From Brachionus koreanus (Eukaryota > Rotifera > Eurotatoria > Ploima > Brachionidae), in the NCBI GenBank assembly GCA_016987375.1, contig PJRA01000005.1:734327-798326 (forward strand): a stretch of 64,000 nucleotides of DNA, in the 5' to 3' direction. The notes under the pieces are model-generated. The model was given only the letters and a program-made list of their open reading frames with translations. It did no database searches and was not told the DNA's origin. Of the stretch, positions 11,195-20,575 are shown piece after piece. The first letter of the stretch is position 1, and the number at the start of each line of letters is the position of its first letter. A program made the translations under genes and the position numbers.

Positions 11195-13645
11195 ATGAAA
11201 TATTTTAAAATTTTAACAGCATTTGGTCTATTGATTAGCTTATGTAAGTGCAGTCATTTCTACGGTGGAAGTATAACATGGAAGGCATTAAATGTAAATG
11301 CATTAAAAGATGTGGACGTATTAATTCAATGGAGGTTTTTTTGGAGATCAACAATGTCAGCTAATCATTTTTGTAATGATACAAAAATAATTAATGGCGA
11401 TCTAATCGGTGATTCTGGATTTATTAGTTGTCAAGTTGGATGTAGTCCGACTAATTTTAAAATTGACTCAAAAGTTATCTGTTCTGATTACAGCTTGTCT
11501 GATAACTGGTCTGGTGGTCAAAGATCGACTCAGATCACGTTTCCAAACCAAACATATGTTGAAGGAAATTACAAAGGCGGCGCATGGCTTTCCTTGGTGA
11601 CTGGTGGAAGCAGCTGGGAACTTAGATTCAGAATGAATTTTGCTAGACGAACTGATATTAAGAAAATAAACTCACCTCCTACATGCTTAGTTAAGCCAAT
11701 AACAATAATGAGACAAGGATGTCAAAACACATTAAAAATATTTACATCCGACCCAGATGGAGATAAAGTAAAATGTCGATGGAGCAATAGTTCGTTAAGT
11801 GAATGTGGTAGCATATGCTCATCTGTTCCGGGAGCTGTTTTGGATGAAGAAAATTGTATTTTAAAATTTTCTCCCAGTGCAATTGGATATTATGCTGTTG
11901 CCATTCAAGTAGAAGACTTTGCTTATGGAATTTCAAACTTTGCATTGAGTAGTGTTCCAGTACAATTTTTGATTAAAAGTGAAAATTTATCATGTGTTGT
12001 CAATAAGTTAGAATTTCAGGATCCCACATTTAAAGATGATTCATGCGTTTTTGTTGAATTCAATAAAACATTTAAGGCAAAAATAGTAGTCTTAAGTACT
12101 TCAAGAGTTATAGAAATAGCTACTTTATCTCCAAAAGGATTAATAAAATCAAGTATAGATAATTACAATAACAATCAAAGTTTGTGGTATGTTGATTTGA
12201 CTTGGACAGTAGTAGATCCAGACCAAATTGGCGTCAATTTATTTTGTTTTGAAGCAATTAATATTTTTGACGAAAAAACTGATCAAAGATGTGTTTCTTT
12301 AGTCGTGGATGGGAAAGCTCCTTCTTTTAACAATCCTTTTCCAACAGGCTTAGTTGAACCAGTTATCCCTTTTTTTTCCATTCAGTCTTCCAATGTTCCA
12401 ATCACCAAATCAACCAGTCCGGGCTCTTATATTAGAATTTTTAATTCTAGAAACGTACAAATAGTTCAAATTGAATCAATTTCAGCCAATGTAGCAGTTC
12501 AAAATTCAAAAACTCTTATTTTTAAGATCGATTACAACTTCACTTATGGAGAAACCTATTACATTCTCTTTGATTCCAACATTGTTCAAAGTAATCAAAG
12601 TTGTGCTTTAGAATCACTGCCTATAGTTGACAAGAAATTTTGGTTTTTTACCATTAAAGCTGCGCCGACCATAATAAAGACTTCATCTAGCAAAATTATT
12701 ACTTCAACAGTTAAAGCTACTTTATCTTCAACTACACTTCTTACAAGAATTTCATCCACTATTTCCAATGTTCCTACAACAAAACCATCAACCACTATTT
12801 CCAATGTTCTAACAACAAAACCATCAACCACTATTTCCAATGTTCCAACAACAAAACCATCAACCACTATTTCCAATGTTCCTACAACAAAACCATCAAC
12901 CACTATTTCCAATGTTCCAACAACAAAACCATCAACCACTATTTCTAATGTTCCAACAACAAAACCATCAACCACTATTTCCAATGTTCCAACAACAAAA
13001 CCATCAACCACTTTTTCTAATTTTCCTACAACAAGCATAAAAGTTGTTCCTCAATTTTCGATCACTGATAAAAAAACATCAAGTACAAGCACAATCACCT
13101 CTATTAGTGAAAAAGAGAATGGTTCAACCGATGCAGATTTGAATACATTCTACCAAACTCAAATGTCATCCATAATAAAATTTTTCGAAGAGTTTACAAA
13201 AAAGGCACTAGTTGGTATGATGACAACAATAGGAGCAGCTGGTGGTTTGGTAGCAATGGTGGCTATGGTTGCTGGTGGTATTGGTCTAGTAGTTCATAAG
13301 ATAAATAAAAAGTCCAAAGTGTCGCCAGCAAAAATGAAAAATAAAAATTCGAGTAATGAGCTATTTAGAAAACGGAATCCAAAAAAAGAAAAATTAGCCA
13401 GAAACGACTCAAATATGTCAATGAATGAGGATGTGGAATCTAATTTGGACGATTTTGATCAATCTTATGAACCCATGTCAAATGAAAATGTTTTTAATAA
13501 TAATCGATTTCAATATGAAAGACCTGTGAGAAATGCAAATAGAATTGATTTTAGAATGAATCCTGAACAGTTTGAAATTAATCGTTCTAATCTTTTTGGA
13601 TATGAAAGTGTTTCAGCTAAACCAAAATTTATAGTAAAACGATGA
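11195..13645 (+). CDS. secreted single-pass membrane protein with mucin-like repeats, paralogue 1 (816 aa)
   Basis: Single exon. Residues 1-20 are a signal peptide (KILTAFGLLISLCKC), followed at once by SHFYGGSITWKALNVN, a block shared by all three paralogues in the window. The ectodomain is Cys- and Asn-rich with many N-glycosylation sites and beta-strand-rich, cadherin/PKD-like wording (DPDGDKVKCRWSN, DGKAPSFNNP); I cannot assign it to a named family. Residues ~500-650 are Thr/Ser/Pro-rich, including a 12-residue tandem repeat, probably O-glycosylated. A helix at 672-700 (Gly/Ala/Met-rich) spans the membrane. The 116-residue tail ends with NPEQFEINRSNLFGYESVSA, a motif also kept in the paralogues. 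Probable role: cell-surface or matrix contact, by inference only. The ATG at 11195 sits 5' of the signal peptide and aligns with that of paralogue 3. Confidence 0.85.
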   Translation: MKYFKILTAFGLLISLCKCSHFYGGSITWKALNVNALKDVDVLIQWRFFWRSTMSANHFCNDTKIINGDLIGDSGFISCQVGCSPTNFKIDSKVICSDYSLSDNWSGGQRSTQITFPNQTYVEGNYKGGAWLSLVTGGSSWELRFRMNFARRTDIKKINSPPTCLVKPITIMRQGCQNTLKIFTSDPDGDKVKCRWSNSSLSECGSICSSVPGAVLDEENCILKFSPSAIGYYAVAIQVEDFAYGISNFALSSVPVQFLIKSENLSCVVNKLEFQDPTFKDDSCVFVEFNKTFKAKIVVLSTSRVIEIATLSPKGLIKSSIDNYNNNQSLWYVDLTWTVVDPDQIGVNLFCFEAINIFDEKTDQRCVSLVVDGKAPSFNNPFPTGLVEPVIPFFSIQSSNVPITKSTSPGSYIRIFNSRNVQIVQIESISANVAVQNSKTLIFKIDYNFTYGETYYILFDSNIVQSNQSCALESLPIVDKKFWFFTIKAAPTIIKTSSSKIITSTVKATLSSTTLLTRISSTISNVPTTKPSTTISNVLTTKPSTTISNVPTTKPSTTISNVPTTKPSTTISNVPTTKPSTTISNVPTTKPSTTISNVPTTKPSTTFSNFPTTSIKVVPQFSITDKKTSSTSTITSISEKENGSTDADLNTFYQTQMSSIIKFFEEFTKKALVGMMTTIGAAGGLVAMVAMVAGGIGLVVHKINKKSKVSPAKMKNKNSSNELFRKRNPKKEKLARNDSNMSMNEDVESNLDDFDQSYEPMSNENVFNNNRFQYERPVRNANRIDFRMNPEQFEINRSNLFGYESVSAKPKFIVKR
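12758..13033 (+). repeat. 36-bp in-frame tandem repeat (about 7.7 copies)
   Basis: Seven full copies and a partial one of a unit encoding TISNVPTTKPST. Copies differ by one to a few bases (for example NVL in the second, SNF in the last), so the array is young. Absent from the two other paralogues. The long open frames on the opposite strand and in frame 3 here are artefacts of the repeat. Confidence 0.95.
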
Positions 13646-13850
13646 AAAAAAATATAGAAAGACAATTTAAAAATTTGAATTTTTTTATTAAAGTTAACTT
13701 TTTCTTTTAGTATAAGAGTTTTTTTTTAAATTAGATTTCTTAATTTTAAAGCAGATATTTAACAATAAGTTTACAAATAAATAAAAACTTAAATTTAAAA
13801 ATTTTTTTAATCGTTTAAAAATTCAGTCAACTAGATTAAATTACGATAAA

Positions 13851-14011
13851 CATTGCTTTTCAACATCGCACTAAAACCTCAAAAATTTGGTTTTGATGCC
13901 AAAAAGAAAGTTTTTTTTTGTTTTTTTGTCTACAAAATCAAAATTGAAAACTTCGGTATTTAAGTAGACTTTGAAAATTTAATTTTGTTTTTGAAGTTTT
14001 AGTGCGGCATT
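13851..14011. mobile_element. short MITE-like inverted repeat element
   Basis: An imperfect terminal inverted repeat: GCACTAAAACCTCAAAAA near 13868 and its diverged complement (TTTTTGAAGTTTTAGTGC) near 13990. The interior is AT-rich and non-coding. No target duplication is clear. Confidence 0.4.
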
Positions 14012-14067
14012 AAAAAACAAATATTTACAAATAATATTAGATATCTAAATAAAGTATTAAATATTTA

Positions 14068-14346
14068 ACGGGTGATGCATAAGTAAATGGACAAAAACAA
14101 CGCGTTCTCTTATTGTCCTTGATAGGATCTCCAATTTGAATACGGTTGATCGTATTATATAAAGTGCTTCGAGCGATTCCTTGCTTAGTAAAGTGCGCCA
14201 CAATGACGGATTTTGCCATTTGTGAAATCATATTTTTGACTGTTTTTCGAAAAGCCTCTATAATAAATATATATATAATCCCTTGATCATTTGCATGATC
14301 GGGCTAGTTAACTTAACTTTTGTCCATTTACTTATGCATCACCCGT
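14068..14346 (-). mobile_element. mariner-family MITE with TA target duplication
   Basis: The termini ACGGGTGATGCATAAGTAAA... are 29-base exact inverted complements flanked by TA on both sides (14066-14067 and 14347-14348). The interior keeps part of the minus-strand transposase N-terminus, with a helix-turn-helix reading SVIVAHFTKQGIARSTLYNTINR, then runs straight into the other terminus. It is an internal deletion of the same family as the element starting at 63441, which shares both the terminus and the coding start. Confidence 0.85.
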
Positions 14347-15109
14347 TAATGTAAATAACTAAACCAATAAGTTAAATGATTGAAATGCATTAATTTATGC
14401 TTGTACAAGGACAAAAAATAAGGCATCTTAATTATTCATATCTAACTAATTTTAGGTAACTAGTAAGTAAATACTACACAAAATTAATACTAATCTAATT
14501 TTAGTCATTTAACTTAAAAATTTATAAAAAAAATTAATGTTTTGATAATATTGAAATTGAAATTTGAATAAGTAAATAAATGGAAGGGAAAAGGAATGGA
14601 TAAAATGGCATTGTGAATTATGGAACAAAATGCAAAAACAAAAATTTTAAATTAAAAAAACTTTTTTTCAAAGGATCCAAAAATTGTTCTGCAAAATGTA
14701 TCAGCTGATACGTGGTTTGTATCACCCAAATTTGGTTTGTGTAAAATCTCTGCAATTTAATTTTAATAATTTTCTAATGCATGCACTATTTTGGATAATT
14801 AATTCCTATCTGAATCGATACAATACTATTAGGATTTGCATATTTGAACTTGACTTATTTCAGCTTTTTACAGCAAGAAACTTTCTTTCTTGGGTCTTTG
14901 AGGAAATAGTGTCAAAAAATTTTTTTTTTCACAAACACAAAAAAACATATTTTGCTAAGTTTTTAGGTATATATATTCAAGATTAATCAAAAGGCTAATA
15001 CCCAATTCTCATGAGACTGATAAACACTTCATTTGTTTAATTGATAATTAAAAGTAACATTAAAATCTTGACATTTTTTAACTAAATCAAATTAATTTTG
15101 TATCAAAAA
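14347..15109. other. no gene seen
   Basis: AT-rich spacer between the mariner MITE and the 3' end of paralogue 2. An open stretch at 14684-14986 starts with a non-ATG codon and has no recognisable composition; I do not call it. Confidence 0.4.
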
Positions 15110-16983
15110 ATATAAAAATTTTAAATAAAAAATAAATTAATTTGTAAAAATCGATGAAATTTTTTTAATTTCTAGTATTTAAGAAAAATCCAAATTTATT
15201 TCATTTTAAAACTAATTGAACAAATTTTAAAATTTCTAGAAAAAAAAATTAAAATTTATAAAAAAAATGTTTATTTCATTATATTAATTCCATTTATCTA
15301 ATTATTTTGAGATTTGAACATTTTGGTGCCACTGATACACTTTGATATCCAAACAAATTTGATTTTGTCACAACAAATGAATCTGGATTTTCTTTATAAT
15401 TAAATCTTGTTGCATCTCTTACAAATCTTTTCGGTTTCACTTCGTTTGGATTAGAATTCAAATTTGTAGCTGGTTGTGTTTTATAAGTTTGTTGATGTAA
15501 ATGTTGATTTGGTTGATTTGTCACAATTGAACTATTTGTTGGCAATTCATCCAAATCTTCAATTAGAGCAATAGGAACATGATGAGAATTAAAGCTGTCT
15601 ATTTGTTTGCTTTCTAAATGATTTGTCTTTAAAGAAATATGATTTGTGTTTACATTTATTTTTGTAATTGGTGATATTGATGCTTTTTTTTTAAGTTTAA
15701 TTAAAACACAACTCATTATTCCAATAATAAAAATAAATATCAGAGACAACAAAATTGAACCTCCTAGTGTTGATACAATTGCAATTGTTGACTTTTTAAG
15801 AAAAATTTTATAAAATTTTAATGTGTTGGCCACATAATCTTTGTAATATTCAAAAGGGATTGATTCATTTGATAAATTATTTGTAATGTTTGTTATTGTC
15901 TTGTTTAGACTATTATCCTCTATTGTCGATTGATCAGTTTTGATTGTAAACATCCAAAATGTTTTATTTGAAATCGGTAGAGACTCAAGTCCACAATATT
16001 GGTTTGATTGAGCAACATCTGTATCAAAAAGAACATAGTAGCTTTCGCCTTGAGTAAAATTAAAATCAATGCTGAAAATAAGTGTTTTTGAATTTATGAC
16101 AGCAACATTTGATGAAACTGATTCAATTTCAATTACTTGAGTGTCATTTGAATCAAATATACGAATAAACGAGCCTGAACGAGTTGATTTAGTTATTGGA
16201 ACATTTGCTGCATTGATTGTAAAATATGGTATATCTGGATCAACAAGACCTGTTGGAGATGGATTTTGGAATATTGGTGATATTCCATCGACAACAAGAG
16301 AAACGCATCGTTGATCTGTTTTGTCACCATCTACATTGATTGCCTCAAAGCAAAATAAATTGATTCCAATCAGATCAGGATCAGTTATTGGCCATGTTAA
16401 ATTTACATACCATAAACTTTGATTATTATTGTAATTGTCTATTTTTGATTTGATTAAACCAGGCGGTGAAAGAGTCGAAAATTCAGTTATTTGTGAATTA
16501 CTGAAAACAATCAATTTTGAATGATATGTTTGATTGAATTTAACTGCCGTACATGCTTCATCTTTTAGTGTTGGCTGCTGAAATTGCAATTTGTCATAAA
16601 CACATGGTAATGTCTTAGAATTGATTAAAAATTGAACAGGTATACTGCTAAATGGAGAAGTAGACAAAGAATTGGAAAAGTCTTCAATTTGTATTGCCAC
16701 TGCATAATATCCTGTCGAAGGTGGTGTGAATGTTAAAACACACTTTTCTTCGTCTAATTGACTGCCCGGAACTGCATTGCATATGCCAGCACATTCATTC
16801 ATGGAACTATTACTCCATCTGCATTTAACTTTGTCACCATCACGATCTGCTGTATAAATTTTCAAAGTGTTTTCACAGCCAATTCTCATTGTTGTTATCG
16901 GATTGACCAAACAAGTCGGTGGTGAATTTATTCGTTGAATATCACCTCTTTTATTCAAGTCCATTTTAAATCTTAACTCCCAT
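15110..16983 (-). repeat. left arm of a ~1.87-kb inverted repeat
   Basis: This stretch, read on the minus strand, is nearly identical to 20997-22870 on the plus strand, including about 185 bp of 3' flank where I see only a few single-base differences. Inside the coding part the proteins differ at one position (Asn/Tyr near the C-terminus). Homology continues upstream of the arm (to the start codons) but at clearly lower identity. Confidence 0.9.
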
Positions 16984-17393
16984 CTTCCACCACCTGTATT
17001 TAAAGTTAGCCATGCGTTTCCATTAAAATTGCCTTCAACATAAACTGGATTTGAAAATGTCACAAGAGTTGATCGTTGACCACCTGACCAATCGTTTGCT
17101 AAGCTATAATCAGAACAGATCACTTTTGAATCAATACTGAAAGTAGTTGGACTACAACCAGTTGCACAATCAATTGTGGCCGAGTCTCCTATTAAATCAC
17201 CATTTATAATTTTATTATCGTCGCATTTATGGCTTGCCGATGTTGATGATCTCCAATAAAATCTCCATTGAATCAAAACATTAATATTATTTAAAGCATT
17301 AGTGTCTGTTGCTTTCCAAGAGATAATCCCTCCATAAAAATGGCTGCAATCTCCTAAATTTTTCAGTAAGATAAAAGCAAAAAAGAATATCAT
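15294..17393 (-). CDS. secreted single-pass membrane protein, paralogue 2 (699 aa)
   Basis: Single exon. A signal peptide (MIFFFAFILLKNLGDC) is followed by SHFYGGIISWKATDTN, then the same Cys-rich, N-glycosylated ectodomain as its neighbours (NSPPTCLVNPITTMRIGCEN, DRDGDKVKCRWSN, NNQSLWYVNLTW). A membrane helix lies at ~535-565 (STLGGSILLSLIFIFIIGIM), then a 134-residue Asn/Ser-rich tail ending SNLFGYQSVSVAPK. The mucin-like tandem repeat of paralogue 1 is missing; the ectodomain runs almost directly into the membrane helix. From about residue 138 on it is the same protein as paralogue 3 apart from one residue, while the first ~137 residues differ at many positions. TTTTTTAAG directly precedes the ATG, a likely trans-splice acceptor. 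Function unknown. Confidence 0.87.
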   Translation of the reverse strand: MIFFFAFILLKNLGDCSHFYGGIISWKATDTNALNNINVLIQWRFYWRSSTSASHKCDDNKIINGDLIGDSATIDCATGCSPTTFSIDSKVICSDYSLANDWSGGQRSTLVTFSNPVYVEGNFNGNAWLTLNTGGGRWELRFKMDLNKRGDIQRINSPPTCLVNPITTMRIGCENTLKIYTADRDGDKVKCRWSNSSMNECAGICNAVPGSQLDEEKCVLTFTPPSTGYYAVAIQIEDFSNSLSTSPFSSIPVQFLINSKTLPCVYDKLQFQQPTLKDEACTAVKFNQTYHSKLIVFSNSQITEFSTLSPPGLIKSKIDNYNNNQSLWYVNLTWPITDPDLIGINLFCFEAINVDGDKTDQRCVSLVVDGISPIFQNPSPTGLVDPDIPYFTINAANVPITKSTRSGSFIRIFDSNDTQVIEIESVSSNVAVINSKTLIFSIDFNFTQGESYYVLFDTDVAQSNQYCGLESLPISNKTFWMFTIKTDQSTIEDNSLNKTITNITNNLSNESIPFEYYKDYVANTLKFYKIFLKKSTIAIVSTLGGSILLSLIFIFIIGIMSCVLIKLKKKASISPITKINVNTNHISLKTNHLESKQIDSFNSHHVPIALIEDLDELPTNSSIVTNQPNQHLHQQTYKTQPATNLNSNPNEVKPKRFVRDATRFNYKENPDSFVVTKSNLFGYQSVSVAPKCSNLKIIR

Positions 17394-18595
17394 TTCTTAA
17401 AAAAATTTTTTATTTTAGGTCTTTAAAATTTTCTAAAATTTCAAGTACTTAAATATTTTTTTTGTTCTTAGAAAAATTTGCTGCATTTTTTTTTATTTCG
17501 AAAGTATTTCGGTTTTAATTATTATTCAAAAAGCTTTCACTTAAGATTTTTATAGCAATAAACATTTAATTATTTAATAAGAAAATTGAATTCAGACAGA
17601 TTGAAATGTGTTTATATATTATACTTAAAAAAGGCATAAGTAGACTTTTTAGAATTATATTTTTTTTAACTATGATTTTATTCGGTTTATAATTCTTTTA
17701 AATAATTCATTTAAATTTATTTAAAAAAAACAAGAAGAAATTGAGATAAATTCGTAAATAATTTGAACAACTAAATTAAATTTTAAGGTTTATTTAAAAT
17801 AGATAAATAAAAATAAAATTATTAATCTCGACTAATAAATGAGCATTATCAAAAACTCTTGAAATGAAATGCCAAGCTCAGATTTTTTGCATGCATCAAT
17901 TATATAGCTTATGTTATTTTAGGTCTTGATATTAAGACCATCTCTTTAAACCTGGTATTTTTACTTAGGCTTACAGGGTTAACTTATGTTGTAAAATTAC
18001 CAAAATTTACCAAAATTGGTTGTTATTTGAAAATTTTTTGCATAATTTAAACATGATTCAAATGCTTGGTTATTTCCCGGCTTTAAAAATATTAAAACTA
18101 AAAAAAAAACTTTGCTTAAAAGTGCTTATGCTTTTAAAATGTTGTATTTTAATATAGTATAACCTTCCCATGGACAGTAAAGCTTGAACATAACGCTTAA
18201 AATTTCAATATTCAAAGACACGTTGAATTTCGAAGGATACTACTTAAAAATGGCACTGTGAATTTTACTTCAAAAAAAAAATCATAATAATACTTTTTTG
18301 AAAAATAAACAAGTGAGTGAATCTCGGTTCAAAAAGAATCAGTAATTTTTTTATATAAAAAGATGTCCAAATTTTGATTTTTTTAAATATTAATATTTCT
18401 AATTTATTTGGTTATTTTTAAAAATTAATTTTATCATAAGTGAAAGTAAATTAAAGTAAATAAAAGTCTAGATACTTTTTAAAAAAATTTATTTAAAAAA
18501 CAATCTTTTTTTTATTTTTTTTCTCGTGAGTCCCATAAGACTTGTGGAAAAAAAATTCTAATTTTCGGGAGAACTGAAATTGTGAATTGTGGTCC
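17394..18595. other. spacer of the inverted repeat, no gene seen
   Basis: AT-rich, non-coding as far as I can read. It forms the left part of the ~4-kb spacer between the two repeat arms. Confidence 0.4.
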
Positions 18596-18603
18596 GGTTT
18601 AAT

Positions 18604-18903
18604 CAGAGTTGTTTAAAAGTCACAAGTCTCAAGCCAAGTCCAAGTCCAAGACTTTTAATTTTATTATNNNNNNNNNNNNNNNNNNNNNNNNNNNNNNNNN
18701 NNNNNNNNNNNNNNNNNNNNNNNNNNNNNNNNNNNNNNNNNNNNNNNNNNNNNNNNNNNNNNNNNNNNNNNNAACATGATCATTTTTTTAATTAATTAAT
18801 AGACAGATAAATTCTGATATCTGAGTTAAAGAGACGGAAAGTCCGGACTTGGACTTTTATTTTCAAGACTTGGACTTTAATTTTGGACTTTTAAACAACT
18901 CTG
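18604..18903. mobile_element. hAT-type MITE with 8-bp target duplication, containing an assembly gap
   Basis: The ends CAGAGTTGTTTAAAAGTC (18604-18621) and their complement (18886-18903) are an exact 18-bp terminal inverted repeat starting with CAG. They are flanked by the identical octamer GGTTTAAT at 18596-18603 and 18904-18911. CAG ends plus an 8-bp duplication are the hallmarks of hAT transposons. Several AAGTCC/GGACTT subterminal repeats lie inside each end. The middle is an N run, so it is unknown whether the original element carried coding sequence. Confidence 0.88.
18668..18772. other. assembly gap (105 N)
   Basis: Run of N inside the hAT MITE; the true length is unknown. Confidence 1.
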
Positions 18904-18911
18904 GGTTTAAT

Positions 18912-20479
18912 CCAACAATTATGTTATCCTTGTTTTTTTTTAGGATTTTATTAGGTCCTTTCTTACTATAAAAAAGCTTTTTAGAGCTTACGTTCTTCTT
19001 ACGAACCTCGACATCTAAATTAGATGCAATTCTGACACTTCTGTAAGCATAAAATTTAAATCTACTCATTCTGTTTCCTATTTAAAATAAGCTAAATATG
19101 AAAAATTGTGATCAATTGTGAAAGTTTTGGGATCTTGAAGATGTCTTATTAATTAATAAAAATACTAATAAAATTATTTTGCTTTTAATCTTCTTAATCT
19201 AAAATAAAAAAAAAAAATTTGCATCGTTTAGTTATATTTAGATTCAAAGAGTTTAATATTAAATAATAAAATACAGTCTAGATTTGACACTAAAGTTTTT
19301 ACCGCTCTTTACTTAAAACTACCACCTTTTACGTAAATTATCTTAATTACATACTTGTAAGGATTGGTAAATTTATGTAATTTTAAGAAATTTTAAAATA
19401 ATTTTCGAAAAAACTGTTAAAAACAAAAAGGCCAAAGTAAAGCCCATTTTCAAGGATTTTTTAGAATTTTGGAAAAATTTCAAAATTTTTTAAAAAAATA
19501 ATTTACATTTTTTTCGTCAATTTAACGTAAAATCCGTAAAATTTTTTAAAATTATTATTAAATACATTTAAGTAACATGCTTTACATGTAATTTAGATTT
19601 GAAAAAATAAATAACTTTAGAAAATATTTTCTCAATTCATTGATAAGATCGATTTTAATTTTAAAATTTTTTTGAATTTTAAAATAAATTTAAAATATAC
19701 TTTGCAAAAAATGAGCTAATATATTTTTTTAAATGAGTGTTAAAGAAGTTTAATCTCTTTTAAATACCATTTTATTGCCTAACAAATTTTGCTTTCCATT
19801 GAACAAAGAATGTTAGCCTTGTAAATCAGACTTAGGTGACGGTTTATCGTTGATTGTGACGTTTAAAGGTTTCATGATAATTTGACTAGTTAATGTAACC
19901 CTAAAGACTCGTATTAACACTATGATTACTTGGCAGTAGCAAAATTTGGCAAAGTAAATTTTTGATCAAATTTCATCGCAGATTTTTACATTTTTTAAAT
20001 TTTTAAAGCATTATTATTAAATTTTAGAAAAAGGATTGTAATTTATAAAAATGCATTTAATAGCGCATTTAAAACAAGATAATTTGTTGGGAATGCCTAG
20101 TTTGGTGGTTAGACAATATTGCTTAACCAAAATTCGGTTAGCAAATTTCTTATTGTTTTTTTTTTCAAAACTAAAAAGAAATAAAAATGACTTTATTTTT
20201 AAGTGTCAATAAATTTACTTCGTAAAAAATTAAATTTTGTAGATTCAGAACTACTTAAATCATTTACTCAATTTAAAGCTAAATTAAAATGTAATTAAAC
20301 AATAAATTTTCTTTTAAAATAAAATTTTCTATTTAAGTTTATCCAAGCAAAGGTAATTTTTTCTAATAAGAACAAAAATTAAACATGAAATTAATATTTA
20401 TTAGTTGGCGAATCAATTAAAATCCAAAAATAAAAATAAAGTATTCGACACAACAATCTTGAAAAATTTTTTTTAAGAA
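18912..20479. other. spacer, no firm gene
   Basis: Contains a basic minus-strand open stretch (19069 down to the MITE, beginning MSRFKFYAYRSVRIASNLDV). It is interrupted by the hAT MITE target site; without the element the frame would run a further dozen residues to a stop. No family recognised. The rest is AT-rich and featureless. Confidence 0.3.
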
Positions 20480-20575
20480 ATGAAATTGTTTAAAAACAAA
20501 CGGTTAAAATGTATATCTCAAAAGAGAACAATTAGTATAAAAATTTCAGTTAATTACATGAATAGTCTAACTGCT

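Noticed and set aside
12758..13033. Regular 36-bp repeats as a CRISPR array
   Set aside because: No spacers between units, and the array is in-frame coding sequence of a eukaryotic gene.
12595..13040. 147-codon minus-strand frame and 66-codon frame-3 stretch over the tandem repeat
   Set aside because: Both are by-products of a 36-bp repeat, which keeps any frame open; the real gene is on the plus strand.
14684..14986. 100-codon open frame
   Set aside because: No ATG at its start, low-complexity hydrophobic composition, no splice context and no recognisable family.
20480..20575. Upstream ATG of paralogue 3 as the start
   Set aside because: It would place 32 basic residues before the signal peptide; the internal ATG aligns with the start of paralogue 1. 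The upstream acceptor-like site keeps some doubt.
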